Shown here one piece after another: positions 14,265 through 27,621 of a stretch of 64,000 nucleotides of DNA. The notes under the pieces are model-generated. The model worked only from the letters and a program-made list of their open reading frames with translations. It searched no databases and was not told the origin of the DNA. The position numbers were made by a program, and so were the translations under genes. This DNA is from Astur gentilis (taxonomy: Eukaryota; Chordata; Aves; Accipitriformes; Accipitridae). The DNA is taken from contig NC_064889.1 in assembly GCF_929443795.1 (NCBI RefSeq), positions 15,449,299 to 15,513,298 on the forward strand, given 5' to 3'. The first letter of the stretch is position 1. Each line of letters begins with the position of its first letter.

Positions 14265-17200
14265 GTTTCTATTCCAACATAAAATGTAAAATCCCCACTG
14301 TTCTGGAAGCAAATCTGTTCCAGATTCACATGGCAAGCAATATTGTGTTCAGTTGCAGCCTATGTTTCTGAGCCACAGTAATTTCAATGCCACAAGGAAC
14401 ATAGACTATTAAGTAGAATCCGGCTAATTCACATCAGTGGTTCAAAGCCCCAATGTCTATTACTAAAATCTGTAAATTAGTAGGTTATCAAGCAGCATGG
14501 CCCATTTTTACAACTTTCCCATGAGCGTTAATGATATTTGATGTTTTCTTAAAGTCTGCTCCTGCAGGCTAGTGAGTAGATGCAAACTTCAGCTTCCATC
14601 AAAAAAAAGTTCTAGCCTTTATGGTTAGAGATAAAACATGAAAACATGAGCCAACTGAACCCTAGAGTATCAAAAAACAGAAGGCAAATAAGCAGAGCCC
14701 CAAATTTATTTATTTATTTTTTAAAGATCTGGCAAGCATCAAGCTAATCTTTTGATATTTGATGGACCACTTTATGCTTTTTAAACACCTGTAGTTAGCA
14801 ATATTGAACTGGCACAGTATGAAACAGAAGAGCACTCCAAATATCATTGTACCAGATCCTGATTTTGCAAGTCGATAAACACTATCCAGTGGGAGCTTAC
14901 GGCACTGTGCAAGTTTGAACCTTTATTTAATAGATGCAGTTTAATATTAATTATTTATTAAAATATAGTGTAAAATATTCCTTTTTTCCTGTATAAAATT
15001 AAAGTAGTGCTTGTAATATGAAACCTGAGCACAGCTCTCTAATTTAGCACTGCACACAATTATAGAGTTAAGCACGTGTGAAAATGCTGATTCAGCTTTT
15101 TTCTTCTATGTCTGCTGAGAAATAGGGTGGAATCTCTAGATTACTTAGAGTTTTATTTTATTATTCATTTAAGAGCAAAACATGACAAAAATTAAAAAGG
15201 CAGTGGGGTCCGAAAGTATTAGAGGCACAAATCTTCAAAGCCTGTGACTCATTTTATTGCATGTGAGAGATTGTCAAACTCCTCAGAATACATCCATGAA
15301 CAAATTTGTGAAATAAGTTTCTGTATGTAGATTCCAATTTGTGCAAATAATGAAGTAACATTTGTAACAGATTTGGCTTTCTAAGTCTTGTTGACCTAGT
15401 AGAATATGGCTCATTTTCCTTCAGGATCATTGCAGGAATCTCAGCTAAAACCTTACATCTGCCAGAATACAGGATTAGACAAATTGGCAGGTGGTAATAG
15501 ATTCAGAAGTTAAAAGGAAACAAACTGAGCAGCAGGATAAAATCAGGGCAAGGTAATTAACATTCTGTTTATATTTTCAAAGAAGAAACAACAGGAAAAG
15601 AACAGATGCCGGTTCAGATTTGTGGACACTCCCAGGAATTTTTTGCTTTAGGTAAAACAGTAAGAACTGCCCAGAAGCTGTGGGACTCAACTGGCCACTC
15701 TGGTGAACGAGGTCAGATTGCACCAAGAAGCAAGAGGCATAGAAGGATGTCATTTAATACACATGGTTGCTTCCTGCACAAAACTGTTTCTCAGCTCCAG
15801 ATGCACTTCTGGGGAATAATAAAAAAAAAAATCACCACGGAGCAACTAGAATTTAGAAATTATAATATAAATTAAAAGTGATATCAGAGCTATTGGGAGT
15901 TTGTTTAAGGCATATTTTAGTCTGGCATCATACCTTAACACACCCGAAGATATATAGTCAGCTCAAGAGCTACAGGGAAAAGCAGAACAATCATGCAACA
16001 ACCAGTCATTTTTTAAAATACCGCATGGGGCATATGGCAGAGAACTGAGATTATTCTGCCTACAGTACATAGTGCCAATACGGTATTCTTTTAGGGGCTG
16101 ATTCAGAAGTCAGTCTGATGGAGAGGGGATTGGCTTGATATCAAAATATGTAAGGGTTTGGGGACTTTACCAAAGGAAAGAGAAACCCGATATAAAATGC
16201 TGGCCCCAGTGAGGGCTATTGCAAAATTCCCAACTGTCCAAGATGGACCAGATCATTAATGATTAAGTGCCCCTGAAGCTTTGCAGAAGTCAAATAAGCT
16301 TCAATTTCACCCTGTTGGCCACAGGCTTGATCTAGTGACTGCTGAAATCCTTGTAAGTTTTTTTCAATAATCTCAGTGAGCTTTAAAACATACCCCCATT
16401 TGGGATCTGTAGTCTTTCACCTGTGGTGAGCACAAGAACTACCTGCGCATCTGATTTTCACTTCTATACAATTAATATTAACATAATTTTACCAGTTGTT
16501 TGAATTATATTAGGCCTGTAAACATATAACAATTGTATCTGAATAATCAAGTAGAGTTGATTTCATGCAGAGAGAAAGAGAAATTCTCATTGCTTTTCTC
16601 CTGTGTTGCAATTTATACCAAAGTAGGATTGTCTTCTCTTCCAGGGAAAAGAAGATAAAAAATTATAGATGCCAGTGAAAGGAACTGTTGAGGCAAAATA
16701 CCTTCCAAAATTGTCTCTGCAGACTCAAAAATTGAGAATTTAACCTCTAATTTCACATATCTTTAGAGTGAAGCTCTGGACAAAAGAGTACTGTGACACA
16801 GAGTTTCAGTGAGGTGTAGTCTGAACACCAGGTAGGGGGTAAGGCATTTGTCTGGCTAAGGCATAACTATGGAACCTGAGTGAGATGTTCAGTACCTGGT
16901 TTTGATATCACCTTCTAGGTCAAACCCCTCAACCAGTCTGTATCTCTGTCCTTTCACTGGTAAAATATGGATCACATTCCCCAACTGCATGATGAGTTAA
17001 ATATCACATCATCCTTAACAATTATAAATGCTTTGTAGTAATTCACTGTGAGATCATAGAGAATTGCAAGGTAAAGCATAATCCATGGGTAAAGCATATT
17101 TCAAATATACATACAATGCTACTGTTACGCCATCTCAAGTTTCTTATGACTATATTAATCTACTTGCAATGGATTGTAGCATGGTGCTACAAGGACTTCT

Positions 17201-18023
17201 TGCCTGAAGAGGGAACGTGTTGATTTTCATGTATGCTAATCCAGGGTAGCATTCATGGCAATGAAGGGTTTATTTTACCTGAAGAGATTTGGTTGTTAAG
17301 GCAGCAGTGTTTGTTTGCTGTTGTCTTCCTATGTTGTTGTCTTATGTTAGGTGGTAAAATATTTCAGGACTTTTAGCAACATATTTTAAAGTTTTACTGA
17401 AAATCTTTTATAGTAAGCTGATTTTTCTCTGAGATGTGGTGGTTACATTGTTTTTTTAAAGTCTTTAACTTTTCCTTTTTTAATTTTTTTTTTTTTCAAT
17501 AAGGATCATAAAAGGAGATTAAAAGCAAATTTCATTTGTACAATTGATTTTTAATTTATTGTTTCTGTGTGGTGCTCTTGCAGAGAGCCTAGATACATGC
17601 ATTTTGCATATTATGTCTTTCCAGAATTACCACTGTGTGGATATGCAGAGAGAAGTGGGGCACAGAGGGCAGATTTACATTTCCCCCCCTTTATTTTCTT
17701 AAGAATTTTATCAACTTGTTTTTAGCCGCAGTGTGCTTAACTCTATGTTATATAATGTCAGAAACATTTTGTTGAAATCAAGTTTTGCTATTTGTCTAGT
17801 ATATTGAATTAGAAAGACAGTAATCTTTCTTTCACTAACTCAGTTCTAACCCAGTGTCCCAGATCCCAGTGAGTTTCCTTAAGCTCAGAAATACTATTTC
17901 ACAGAACAGTCTATATGTTTGTGCTAGTTCTACCTTTTATTTATTGTTTTCCTTATGGAAGGTATTTTCATCTGGTTATATATTCTTTCTGTTTGTTTGC
18001 TTCTGTTTTAAAGGAAAACTAAG

Positions 18024-18049
18024 ATAATAATAATAATAATAATAATAAT
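18024..18049. repeat. (ATA)n trinucleotide microsatellite
   Basis: A perfect run of the ATA/TAA/AAT trinucleotide, 26 bp (about 8.7 units), in AT-rich intergenic DNA. Confidence 0.95.
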
Positions 18050-20298
18050 TCTTGGTTTATCAACATGCCTTAGTTGGCTTGCCATTTTCATTTTCCTAAA
18101 CTTTTCAAAGGAATTTAAAAATAAAAATGTTATTGAAAAATGAAATTTCAGGGCATCATCCTACAGCATAAGAAGTACATTTAAAGGACATTTACCCATC
18201 TTAAATAAGCAGCGTAACAGGCAGAAGATATTTCACTTGGAAATATTGGAAGGAAATCAGTGGAAGCTAATTGATTTATAAAATAAATTATTATAATTAT
18301 TATAAATAAATTATGAGCAGGTATACTGGAGCTTATAAATAAACCCCATATCCCTCTAGATAGTTCCAACAGACTAATCTTAGGAATCAATGTATCAGTC
18401 AACAAGAGCAAGGATGCTGTAACATTGCATGGCTAGAGATCACGTGATATTCTTGGCACTTACCAAATGTTACTTAATTTATGGAAACTAAATTTCAGCA
18501 CAGACAAGACTGCACTTCACATGGTGACAAAATGCCCGATGTGCCATTCCAAAAAAAAATGCATTTTTAGGCATCTGGGAAAACTGCAATTAGCCTCCAT
18601 CTCCCTGGAGGTCAGGAAATCTAAAGCTCATGGAAGTACTACAAAGCAGTTTTGTATTGAATCAACCTTTCCAGAAAAGCTGAAACAATAGGTGGTATCA
18701 GGGAGATTTGAGTAGCCCCCTTTAAATCAGATTCTACTGTATTAGTTTGCTGAACAAATTTTCACCAGTTTATCTGGAATTCTATGTATTGATTTAAGTC
18801 ATGCTTCAGTAAATGTTCAACATGACTTCAATGGATGAGTGAGTTTACATTTATGGTTGCTCAGTTTAGTAGCAGGCAGTGCTTCTAATCCCTGTGGAGC
18901 AGTTATTAGCCATTGGTTGACCTGAAATTCACATGAGCTGGCTTTAGTTCAGAGTTCGGTCTGCTCTGCATGGTTTGCTGGTTTGGGGTGGTTTTTGTTT
19001 GAATTTTGACCAGTGGCTTAAGCCAGTTTTTCCTGAGTTTTTCTTCTTGTTCTTGAGAATATATTTTTTAAAAAAGGAGAACAGATTACTTTATAATGAC
19101 TGAGAGCTTGTAGAAATACTGTTAAAAGAAGCTTTTCTGGAGTAAATAGAATAGACACTTTTGCCTTCAGATTTACGTGGTCTTACTAGTACTAACCTAT
19201 TTTCTTTTTGTAGGATTTCTGTTTTGAAAATACTAACAATTGTCAAGATGAGGAACAGAGAAAAAAGCAATGAGGGAACAAGAACGATCATATATTTGAA
19301 TAAAAATAACAGGAGCTACTTATATATCTCATGGATGGAGACCATGATGTCCAACGCCAGTGCTAGCTTTCTCATTGATGTTCTTTTGTCATTGTACTCT
19401 AGGAGAAGAAGCTAACACAGCCCTTTAGAAAAACACCTTTCTACATCCCTGAGCTCTATTGACTGTATTTCACCTTTGAGTTTTCTCCTCTGTGAGGACA
19501 TACATTGCTTTTCCTTAAGCAATCGTCCTAGCTAAAAGTTTGCTAAATGGAAATCCAAGGTAATCCAAAAGTAACAGTGATTTTGAAAGAAAAATGAGAT
19601 CCAAATGAAAGGAATTCTTTTCTTAACATATATAGGGGTCACTTCTTGTGAGGCCTTCTTAGCTTAATTACAGGACTATCTTACATCTTTTGAAATTCTC
19701 TTTTTTTTACTAACCCTTGTAGCCAGACTACCTCTATTGCAGGGATATCTGGGTAGCAATCCTTTTTCTGGCCTGCAGGCATCTTATTACCCCTTGTGGA
19801 TTGGTGGGGCCACATGTACAGGTTCATCTCCTCCAGCGGTTTTCAGTAGCTATACCCAAATTTTCAAACCCTTTGTAATAAGGGAATGTTAGGATTTGCT
19901 CTTCTATCTGCAGGATTGATCACCAGTGATCTACAAATCCTTTAATCATGATTAATAAGTGTTTTTCAAAAAATTTTACTATCTAGCTGAGACATAACTT
20001 GTTGCAGACCATGACTTGTCATCTTTGTCTCAGGCCTCTCTAAGCCATATTTACTTACTAAACCATTTTTCCATCTCAAAAGAAAATTGAATTATGCACC
20101 AGCTCTAGAGCCTAACAAACAGGTAATAACTGACAAATACGCTGCTGCACTGTTAACCTTACACAAAGCCCTCTCCAGCCAAACGAGAACAGCAGAAGAG
20201 ATGTGAGCTCGCTGCAGTGGAATGACCTTTGCAATTAGATTGAGACCATTTGAATAAGTGATGTGGAACCTGTAGCCTTGCTTGCAGAGTATCTTAAT

Positions 20299-20329
20299 TC
20301 CTGCATACACCAAGCTGGTGTATGCAGGA
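20299..20329. repeat. Perfect 14-bp hairpin with 3-nt loop
   Basis: The arm tcctgcatacacca (20299-20312) is followed by loop agc and the exact reverse complement at 20316-20329. Pairing does not extend outward, so it is too short for a typical microRNA precursor. It could extrude as a small cruciform or mark a local inverted duplication. Confidence 0.9.
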
Positions 20330-22199
20330 GCTAAAGCAGGGCATTCTTTGCTCTTCCCTGCCTCCCACCTGCCAGAGTTCCCTCCCAAACTAGATGTCCA
20401 TACCCCCAGGGCCCAGCCTGCAGTGCTTTTTTCTGCTTGTTGCTAGGTATGACATGTTTGATATTGCTTATAGCAGTACTTTCCAGCACTCCTTGGATGA
20501 TCATGCTATTTCTTGTGCTTATTGTCTTTAGGGTTTGGCCAGAGTGGTAGGGAGGGCCAGGGACAAGAGAATGGGCAGAGAGGAAGGCAAGAGAGTGCTT
20601 TCTGCATGGCCTCTAACATCAACATGTTTTGTTCCTTGCCTGTGAGGAACACTCTGAGTGTCCAGACGGTGTAATTAAATTCCAAAGTTACTGGAGGGAA
20701 CATTCCACATGGTTTTGATAATGACCCTTAGAAACTTAATGTGACCTTTTTTTAGTATCATTTTGGGCCTGGCAGTCTAACTTTTGATTAGACTGCAGAA
20801 GGGTTGCGTTTTATATTGGAAAACCTTATGTCCGTATGTGCCTTGCAGAAAAGTACCTGAAAGCTGTGTGCAATCCTCAGTAAAGAAAAGGCTTCTTTTT
20901 TGAATGCTATGTTTGACAAGCAAATACATTTCCTCCGCTTTTGTAACAAGGGCACTATTGCTGTTGAGTTAAAAGTTTGAGATATTTTCTGGAATAGGGA
21001 GTATTCCTCTATGCTTTTATTGCCGATTTCTTTGTATTTATCTTATTGGAAACTACTAGGTGATGGGACAAAACTGTGATTTGCAAGATCTTTTGGCTTT
21101 AGAAGATCCTGGTCTGTATTCCCCATGTGTGAAAATCTTACTAGCTGGCACTACAAGGGCAGAATCTTAATGCACTTCTTCAAGTTTCTTCGGCAGAGCA
21201 TTGGTTTGATGTGGCCTCTGCCTTTTTACTAGCTAATCAAGGTCCACAGGGACTGAAGATGGGTAAGTAGCTATTCCACTTATCTTGTACATGTCCATAT
21301 ACAAAGATACATGGTTACTTACCACGGAGATGGACAGGAAATAACAGTGAGGGGGAAGATCTTTACCTCATTAGTAACATTACATTTCCTATAGTGCATA
21401 TTTTTCATATATTAAAAGTTAATAAGGCGGTGTTAGCTTACAAGACTTAAAAAGAGATGTGATCATAGTAAATGTGTCTAGAGGTTCAAAAACTATTACT
21501 AAGATATTTCAAAGTATATCCAGAACTTTTTCCTTCATATTCTTTGTATGTCAAACAATAGTATTAGTATTTTTTTTGTGCCTTGCTTAAAGTCTTAAGG
21601 GCTGCAGCTACCGTAAGAAAATAAATGTTTCCTATTATATTGGCTATTACAGTTGCACTTCGAGTCCCCTGTCTTGACTGGGTCTTTGGGATAGTAGGTG
21701 TGGTGCAACACACTTAGCAGGATAGCTCCTTTCAAAAGACATTGAAATGTGTCTGGACAAGACTCACAGAAGTCCTGATGCATGCCTTTTATAGATAAGG
21801 AATTGATAGATTAAATTATGCACTAAGTTAGTAACCAAGATACAACAGAAGTGAATAAAATCTTCTTTGGGGAAGGCTCTGTTTATCATTCCTATAGGTA
21901 TTGTGTATGTTTTGCAGTGGGCACACTGTCAACCAACGCTAAGTTTAACATGCAGATAAAAGGTACTTTGTTGGCATGTTTTCCTTGCCATTATATCAAA
22001 ATTACTGTAGCTCAGCTGCCATGGCTTCAAATTGCTTCTTCCATATATGAACAAAGTATTGCTTGTAAGAACAGATAAGAACCAAGAATATATTTGGCAC
22101 TATATAAGTAATATTTAATATTTTCATCCTTTTAAAAATAACTGGTTTGCATTCTTCTCTCAAGTTTACACACATACCTGGATGGGGTTCTGTTTAACT

Positions 22200-22234
22200 T
22201 ATATATTTTCTCCATTGTTTAGAGAAAATATATA
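22200..22234. repeat. AT-rich 13-bp hairpin
   Basis: The arm at 22200-22212 (tatatattttctc) pairs perfectly with 22222-22234 across a 9-nt loop. It is mostly A/T, so chance occurrence in AT-rich DNA is plausible. Confidence 0.8.
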
Positions 22235-23262
22235 GAGAGGAGAGCTTTTCGATTAACTGCACATAGCCCAAGAGTTATAAAGGTCAGTTACTTCTCAGGA
22301 AGCTTTGGAACTCCTGTAAAATGCTTCCATGTATTTATGTATCTGAAAATCGGAAACAAAAAATAGAATAACAATGATGTTGAGAAAGAGGATCCATCAG
22401 AGAGTAAAAATACAAGGAAAAACCCAATAATGAAAGTAACTGGCTTTGTCTCAAGTCTAGCCCTGTGTGGTAGACTCACAGCTTAAGTAAAACATAGACT
22501 GCACTGCAGTCTTCTTCTGTGCCAAAGGTAATTTTCTGGGAAGTTTTTGAGGAAAATCCAGCAAGGTGCCATGGCCTTTGTGTTATATTCAGAGTCTGAT
22601 CAGCTGATGCTGTTTATTTTTATTAGCTTTTAGCATTAAACACACTTATTGAAACTAGCTGGACTATGCTCTTTGCATGGCGTCTAACTGTCCAGTAAGC
22701 AGCTGTAATTGCTGTGAGGGTGGTGAAGGTGACCATGTTCTCCTGTCTCTCTTGCATAAAACACTGAGTAGTGACTAAGTTATATTTCTAGTTATGTGGG
22801 TGATTTTAGGTAGTTGGGCATAGAGGCAAAAGAACCAATTTCTGCAAAATTTCAGCAGACAGATTAAGTCCTCTGAAGAGATTTCTGGTGAGATTTAAGA
22901 TATTTATTGTAGCCTGTAGAGAAGCTACCTTCACTGTTTTGTGATAGATCTAGAAACTTTTGATTATACTCCAATATTTTCAATACTGAACAGACAATAG
23001 TACTAGACCGATTTACTGAAAAAGTTTCTTACGCAATACCCATCACGTATACAAGGACTGTAATTTAACCTTTTCTTCTTAGTGTTGACATTGTATCTTG
23101 CCTTATTTTTACACAGTTCAGTGGAAGTTAGGCTTGCAGCAGAATGCAGACTCTTTCCTTGTGTCAGTTTTGAAACATTTTCACTAGGTTAAGCAGTTTG
23201 AGTCCTGAGAATAGGAGATACGGGCTCACTACCAGAGTAGTTTTACATTCAGTTACTTTCTT

Positions 23263-23264
<2 letters not shown>

Positions 23265-23349
<85 letters not shown>
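23265..23349. repeat. 85-bp poly-T tract with a single G
   Basis: 57 T, one G at 23322, then 27 T. No retrotransposon body was recognised immediately on either side, so this is not clearly the tail of a minus-strand insertion. The true length may differ from what is shown because such homopolymers are error-prone in sequencing and assembly. Confidence 0.95.
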
Positions 23350-23354
<5 letters not shown>

Positions 23355-26300
23355 ATGTACGGTGACTGTATTTGGTCTGCATAAAAGTGCAGAAGTAGTT
23401 GGAATGTTTATGTTATCACCAAGTTTGTATGGTAACATTTGCTATAAACCGCTTTTTTTTTTTTAAGGTTCCAAGAGAGTACAATTGATTAGATGCATAT
23501 TTTCTGCCTTATACAACAGATCACACCCAGCTGCACAGCTTTTCTCAGGTAAGTGAACTATTATATATTCCCCTTTCTCTTCCCTTCCCCATCTTCCTTA
23601 ATTAATAAGGAAAACCAGACATCATCTGCATGAGGCTTGTTTTAAAGTCAGTGCATAGGTCCATGGAAAATACATATCTAGTTACTAGGATTTATCCACT
23701 GGGGCCAGACAGCATAGATAGCTCTAATAATGAATTTGAAATAGGATTTTCCTACTATACTGAAAAAAAAATTCCTCAGACTCAAAGATGAATCAAAGGA
23801 AAGTGGCACCCTGGTGGACTAGACAGCCCATTGGCAGCCCAGTCACATGAGAGCCTCAGAGGTCACTACCTCAGTGTCAGCAGAACTATTTGTAGAGCTC
23901 ACTGTGGAGTTTCACATCATGGCTAAATCAGAATACTTAATAATCTGGCACCCAAATTTCACATGTTGCCAGCCTCAGACCTTATGTGAGCCTTCCTTTC
24001 ACTGCTTTGGAAGTTACCCCTTTGAGTCGTAAAACATGGATACACATTCCTATGTTTTGACAATTCCAAAAAAAAAAAAAATTTAGAACCAACATGAAGA
24101 GATTGTTTTAATTGTGTTGACGTACAAGTAGGTGAATTGTATTGCAAAAAAGTATGCTTTCCTCACAGCAGACACTCTGAAATGAGGAGGAAGAATTAAC
24201 CGTAGTGAAATCTTTATTATTTATGTGCTCTTTCTTCCTATCTATGATACAACTAGGGCCATTACAGACTTTTCCTCAGAAGCCAACATTTTTAGATAAT
24301 TAACTGTTTTTGAGTAAACTATCTGCTTTGCATGAACTTGATATTTATTTTTTTTTAGAATGCTTTGATTTCTTGTGGGGGAATGGACATGTGGGTCAGG
24401 CACTTGAACCCATTCCCACATACATTCCCTTTTCTACACATCCATAAATTTCGATTTTGAAAAGTCACAATGGGGTTTTCTGAATTTTCTGAATTTGTGT
24501 CTTATGTTCCTCTTCTAAAGTAAAAAGTCTTCCCAGCCAGTCCATATCTCCCAAAAGTCTCTGAAGCCACACAGGCTAGAGTGGTGGCCTGTCCTCACTG
24601 CTAAAGGAGACTGTGATGCATTGCAGGAGATGTAGTTCCACAGGAATGTTCAATCTATACGGGAGATCAGGAGCCAAGAAATACTTGAATACAGCTCCCA
24701 CGGCTAAGCAGGGCCCTGAGCACCTCGCTTAATCTACAGTGTGACCACTCCCCAGCTGTAAATTGACATATACTTCCTTGTTTCACAAAGGCTTCAAGAG
24801 GATAAAAATCTGTGAAAGTTATGAGATTCTCAGATACTGTGATAACTCCCAGGATAAACAAATGTTGAATGCAAAACAGCAGCTTGCATAGTACATATTC
24901 AAGGGCATGTGGAATGAATTAGAAAGATGAAGAGAGGGAGCAGAAGAATGAGAACGGGAAGAAGCAGAAGGGAGGAAGGGTAGACAGTAACAGTGCAAGT
25001 CAGGCAGCATGACTGGAAGCTATGGGAGAGTTATGCAGAGTCCTAGCACACTTTGAATTCATGTTGCAAACAATCTTGTAAGTGTATCTAAAGCAAACTG
25101 AGCCAATGGCTTACTAAACAGTTTTTTGCAAAATTCTAATGTTGACACTTTCGTGAAGTAGCCAAGAGCAGGGACTCCCAAAGAAGGGACCTTACTGTGT
25201 GCATTAGAGTATGAGTGTATACATTAAACCTAAGTTTTATTTAATATCTCACAAAAGTATTTTTTTCATTTTTTGGAAGGAGGGCAATATAAGCAGGTTA
25301 AAAAAATTAATTTTCTGTACTGTGCCCCATTTTCTCTGCCAGTAGTGTGAGAAAAAGAGCAAGTCTGGGTATATACACATGCACACGTGTAAATAAACAG
25401 GGAATAAGGCCATACATCCTTCCTTAGCTGCCCTTTCCCATCTTTTTGGGGGGTGAGAGTGCATACTATGAAACTGTGTACTGCATACTGGGAACAGATT
25501 AATGGAATATTTTTCTGACAATGGAATATAAAAGATTAAACATTCTCTCATTAAAAAACAAATCCCTTTTTAGAACTGCAGGTTAAGCAATATGGATAGA
25601 TTAGATAGAGAAACTGTTGCTGTTTTTCAAAGAACTGAAGAGCATGGTAGTGAGGAAGATGAAAAGCTATTTGGCATCATAAAAAAGAGGTGAAAAAATT
25701 CAGAGGAGGAAATATAGGATGCATGTATAGAAAGCTCTTAAGACAGTGATGTCAGATAGATGGTTTTATCTTGTTGCTGGAATGGGTGGAAAGCCTGCTA
25801 TTGGGATGATGAGTATATGTCCTTTTTCTTCCAGGACAAACTAGATCTGATACATTCCTGTGCAAAAGGAGATAACTCCCAGCTAAGCTTTCCAAAAAGG
25901 ATTTAAGTGATGCACAGTAATTTATACTGGCTTTCTGCACAAGAAGTTGTCAAAATTGCCACTGGTATACCAATGACAAGCCTCTGCTCGACTGCAGTGA
26001 AACAACAGTGACTGTAAATTAGGTGTACTGACGTTGCAAAACATCCTTCAGCAGCAAGGAACGAAATGGCTTAACGTTAAATGGAAGAATCTGACACAAG
26101 TAATTTCTCATGATTTGCTGAGGAATGTCTCAACTTGGAGTCACTCTAAGGTATCTAATGGTCATACTATTTAAAGTAAACTGGGCTGCCTTAGAAGCAG
26201 ATAAATAGTTTTGTATTTTTTGCTCTTTGCAGTGATATGCTTTCTACTGAAAACAATGGATATTAAGAAATTAACTGGCTTAGGTACTTCTCTGTGTCCA

Positions 26301-26912
26301 TTTGCATATATATGCATTGTAGGCGTCTTCCTCCCCAAATCTCATTGATATTTATAATCTTCAGAAGTCAATATTAAAATGCTATTTAGATGCTTTTTGA
26401 AATCCTGTTAGGCACCTTATCTGCATTTGTGTGTCTAGATAGCATTTAAAATCTGATGCTAGAAACCTACGTGACACTTAAAATAGAATTTTTAAAATGT
26501 TGTTATTTTTATAGTCTGATCTTCATGAAAAGTGTCATATTTTAAAATTCTATAGGCAGAAACATTAAGAAAAAATCAAACCACAACTGAAAATAGTGAC
26601 AAAAGGGAAAGGCTAGACTTCGTGTTATATTTTGAAAATTCTCTCTGCCAGTCACCAAGCAAGGTAGATTTTGGAAGGCAAGACTCTAAGTCCACCAAAA
26701 TTAATAGAAGTACTGTCTTTGATTTCAGTGGGCTTCACATCACACCCTTCACTAAAGTATACTCTGACAGCCTTACACACTCTCTTTACTGCATTTTATT
26801 TGAATGAAAAGTAAAAGCTAATGCAAGTGTCAAGAGAAAAACAATGAAAAATTAAACAGGTGATACAGACCTGTTTGTTGAACAAATTATGAAGGAGGTA
26901 GCTAAGTATCTT

Positions 26913-26932
26913 GGGGGCGGGCGGGGGGGAGG
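26913..26932 (+). repeat. G-rich run
   Basis: Twenty bases made of G runs broken by C and one A, in otherwise AT-rich DNA. It has a modest capacity to form G-quadruplex structure. Confidence 0.8.
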
Positions 26933-27580
26933 AAAAATGCAGATATTATTTGAATAATTATGTTTAAAATAATGAAGTGTATCAAAGGTATGTACAAGAT
27001 GTCCAGAATGCCACCATAGGATTTTGATCATAGATTAATTCCAAAACACAGTATTCTAGAATTTGTCATCAAAATCCTTCGATACAGAAATTAAAAAGTT
27101 CTAAATGGCATGATGCATTTTTCTCATTATATGAATACAATACAGGGTATACCTTCCTATATTCTTTAAGTACGTTTTAGTTTAAAAAGAAGATTGGTAT
27201 ATAGAATTAAGTTAACTTCATGACTGATTTTCCCCACATCTGTTTTGCATAGTGGTTTTAATTTTAGGATTTACCACCACCACAACCCCTTTCCTCGTGA
27301 AGCAGGCAGTGGAAGATCACTGCCATCTACAGATTGGAGATAGCATCACTAATATTAGAGTAAATTGTTTGAACAGTTTCTCTCATGTTGGAACATTTTT
27401 CTCTCTTTGCCTTGAGCACTTATCTTCTCAACCACTCCTTCCCCTTAAAAAAACCCCACAAAGTCACCCAACACACACTATTTTCTCTGTGGCACCCTGG
27501 TCATAATCACCCTCATTAAAGCAAAAGCATAGTAGTTTAAGAATCTTAGAAGCACTGTGATGTTTTAAGTCAAAGTTGAA

Positions 27581-27621
27581 GGGGGGGGGCGGGGGGGGGG
27601 GGGAGAAAGAAAAAAAAAAAA
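27581..27621 (+). repeat. G-tract followed by A-rich tract
   Basis: Nine G, one C and thirteen G (27581-27603), running straight into an A-rich tract with sparse G to 27621. The 41 bp are purine-only except for one C, so both G-quadruplex and triplex (H-DNA) structures are conceivable. A run of this length is also prone to assembly error. Confidence 0.9.
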
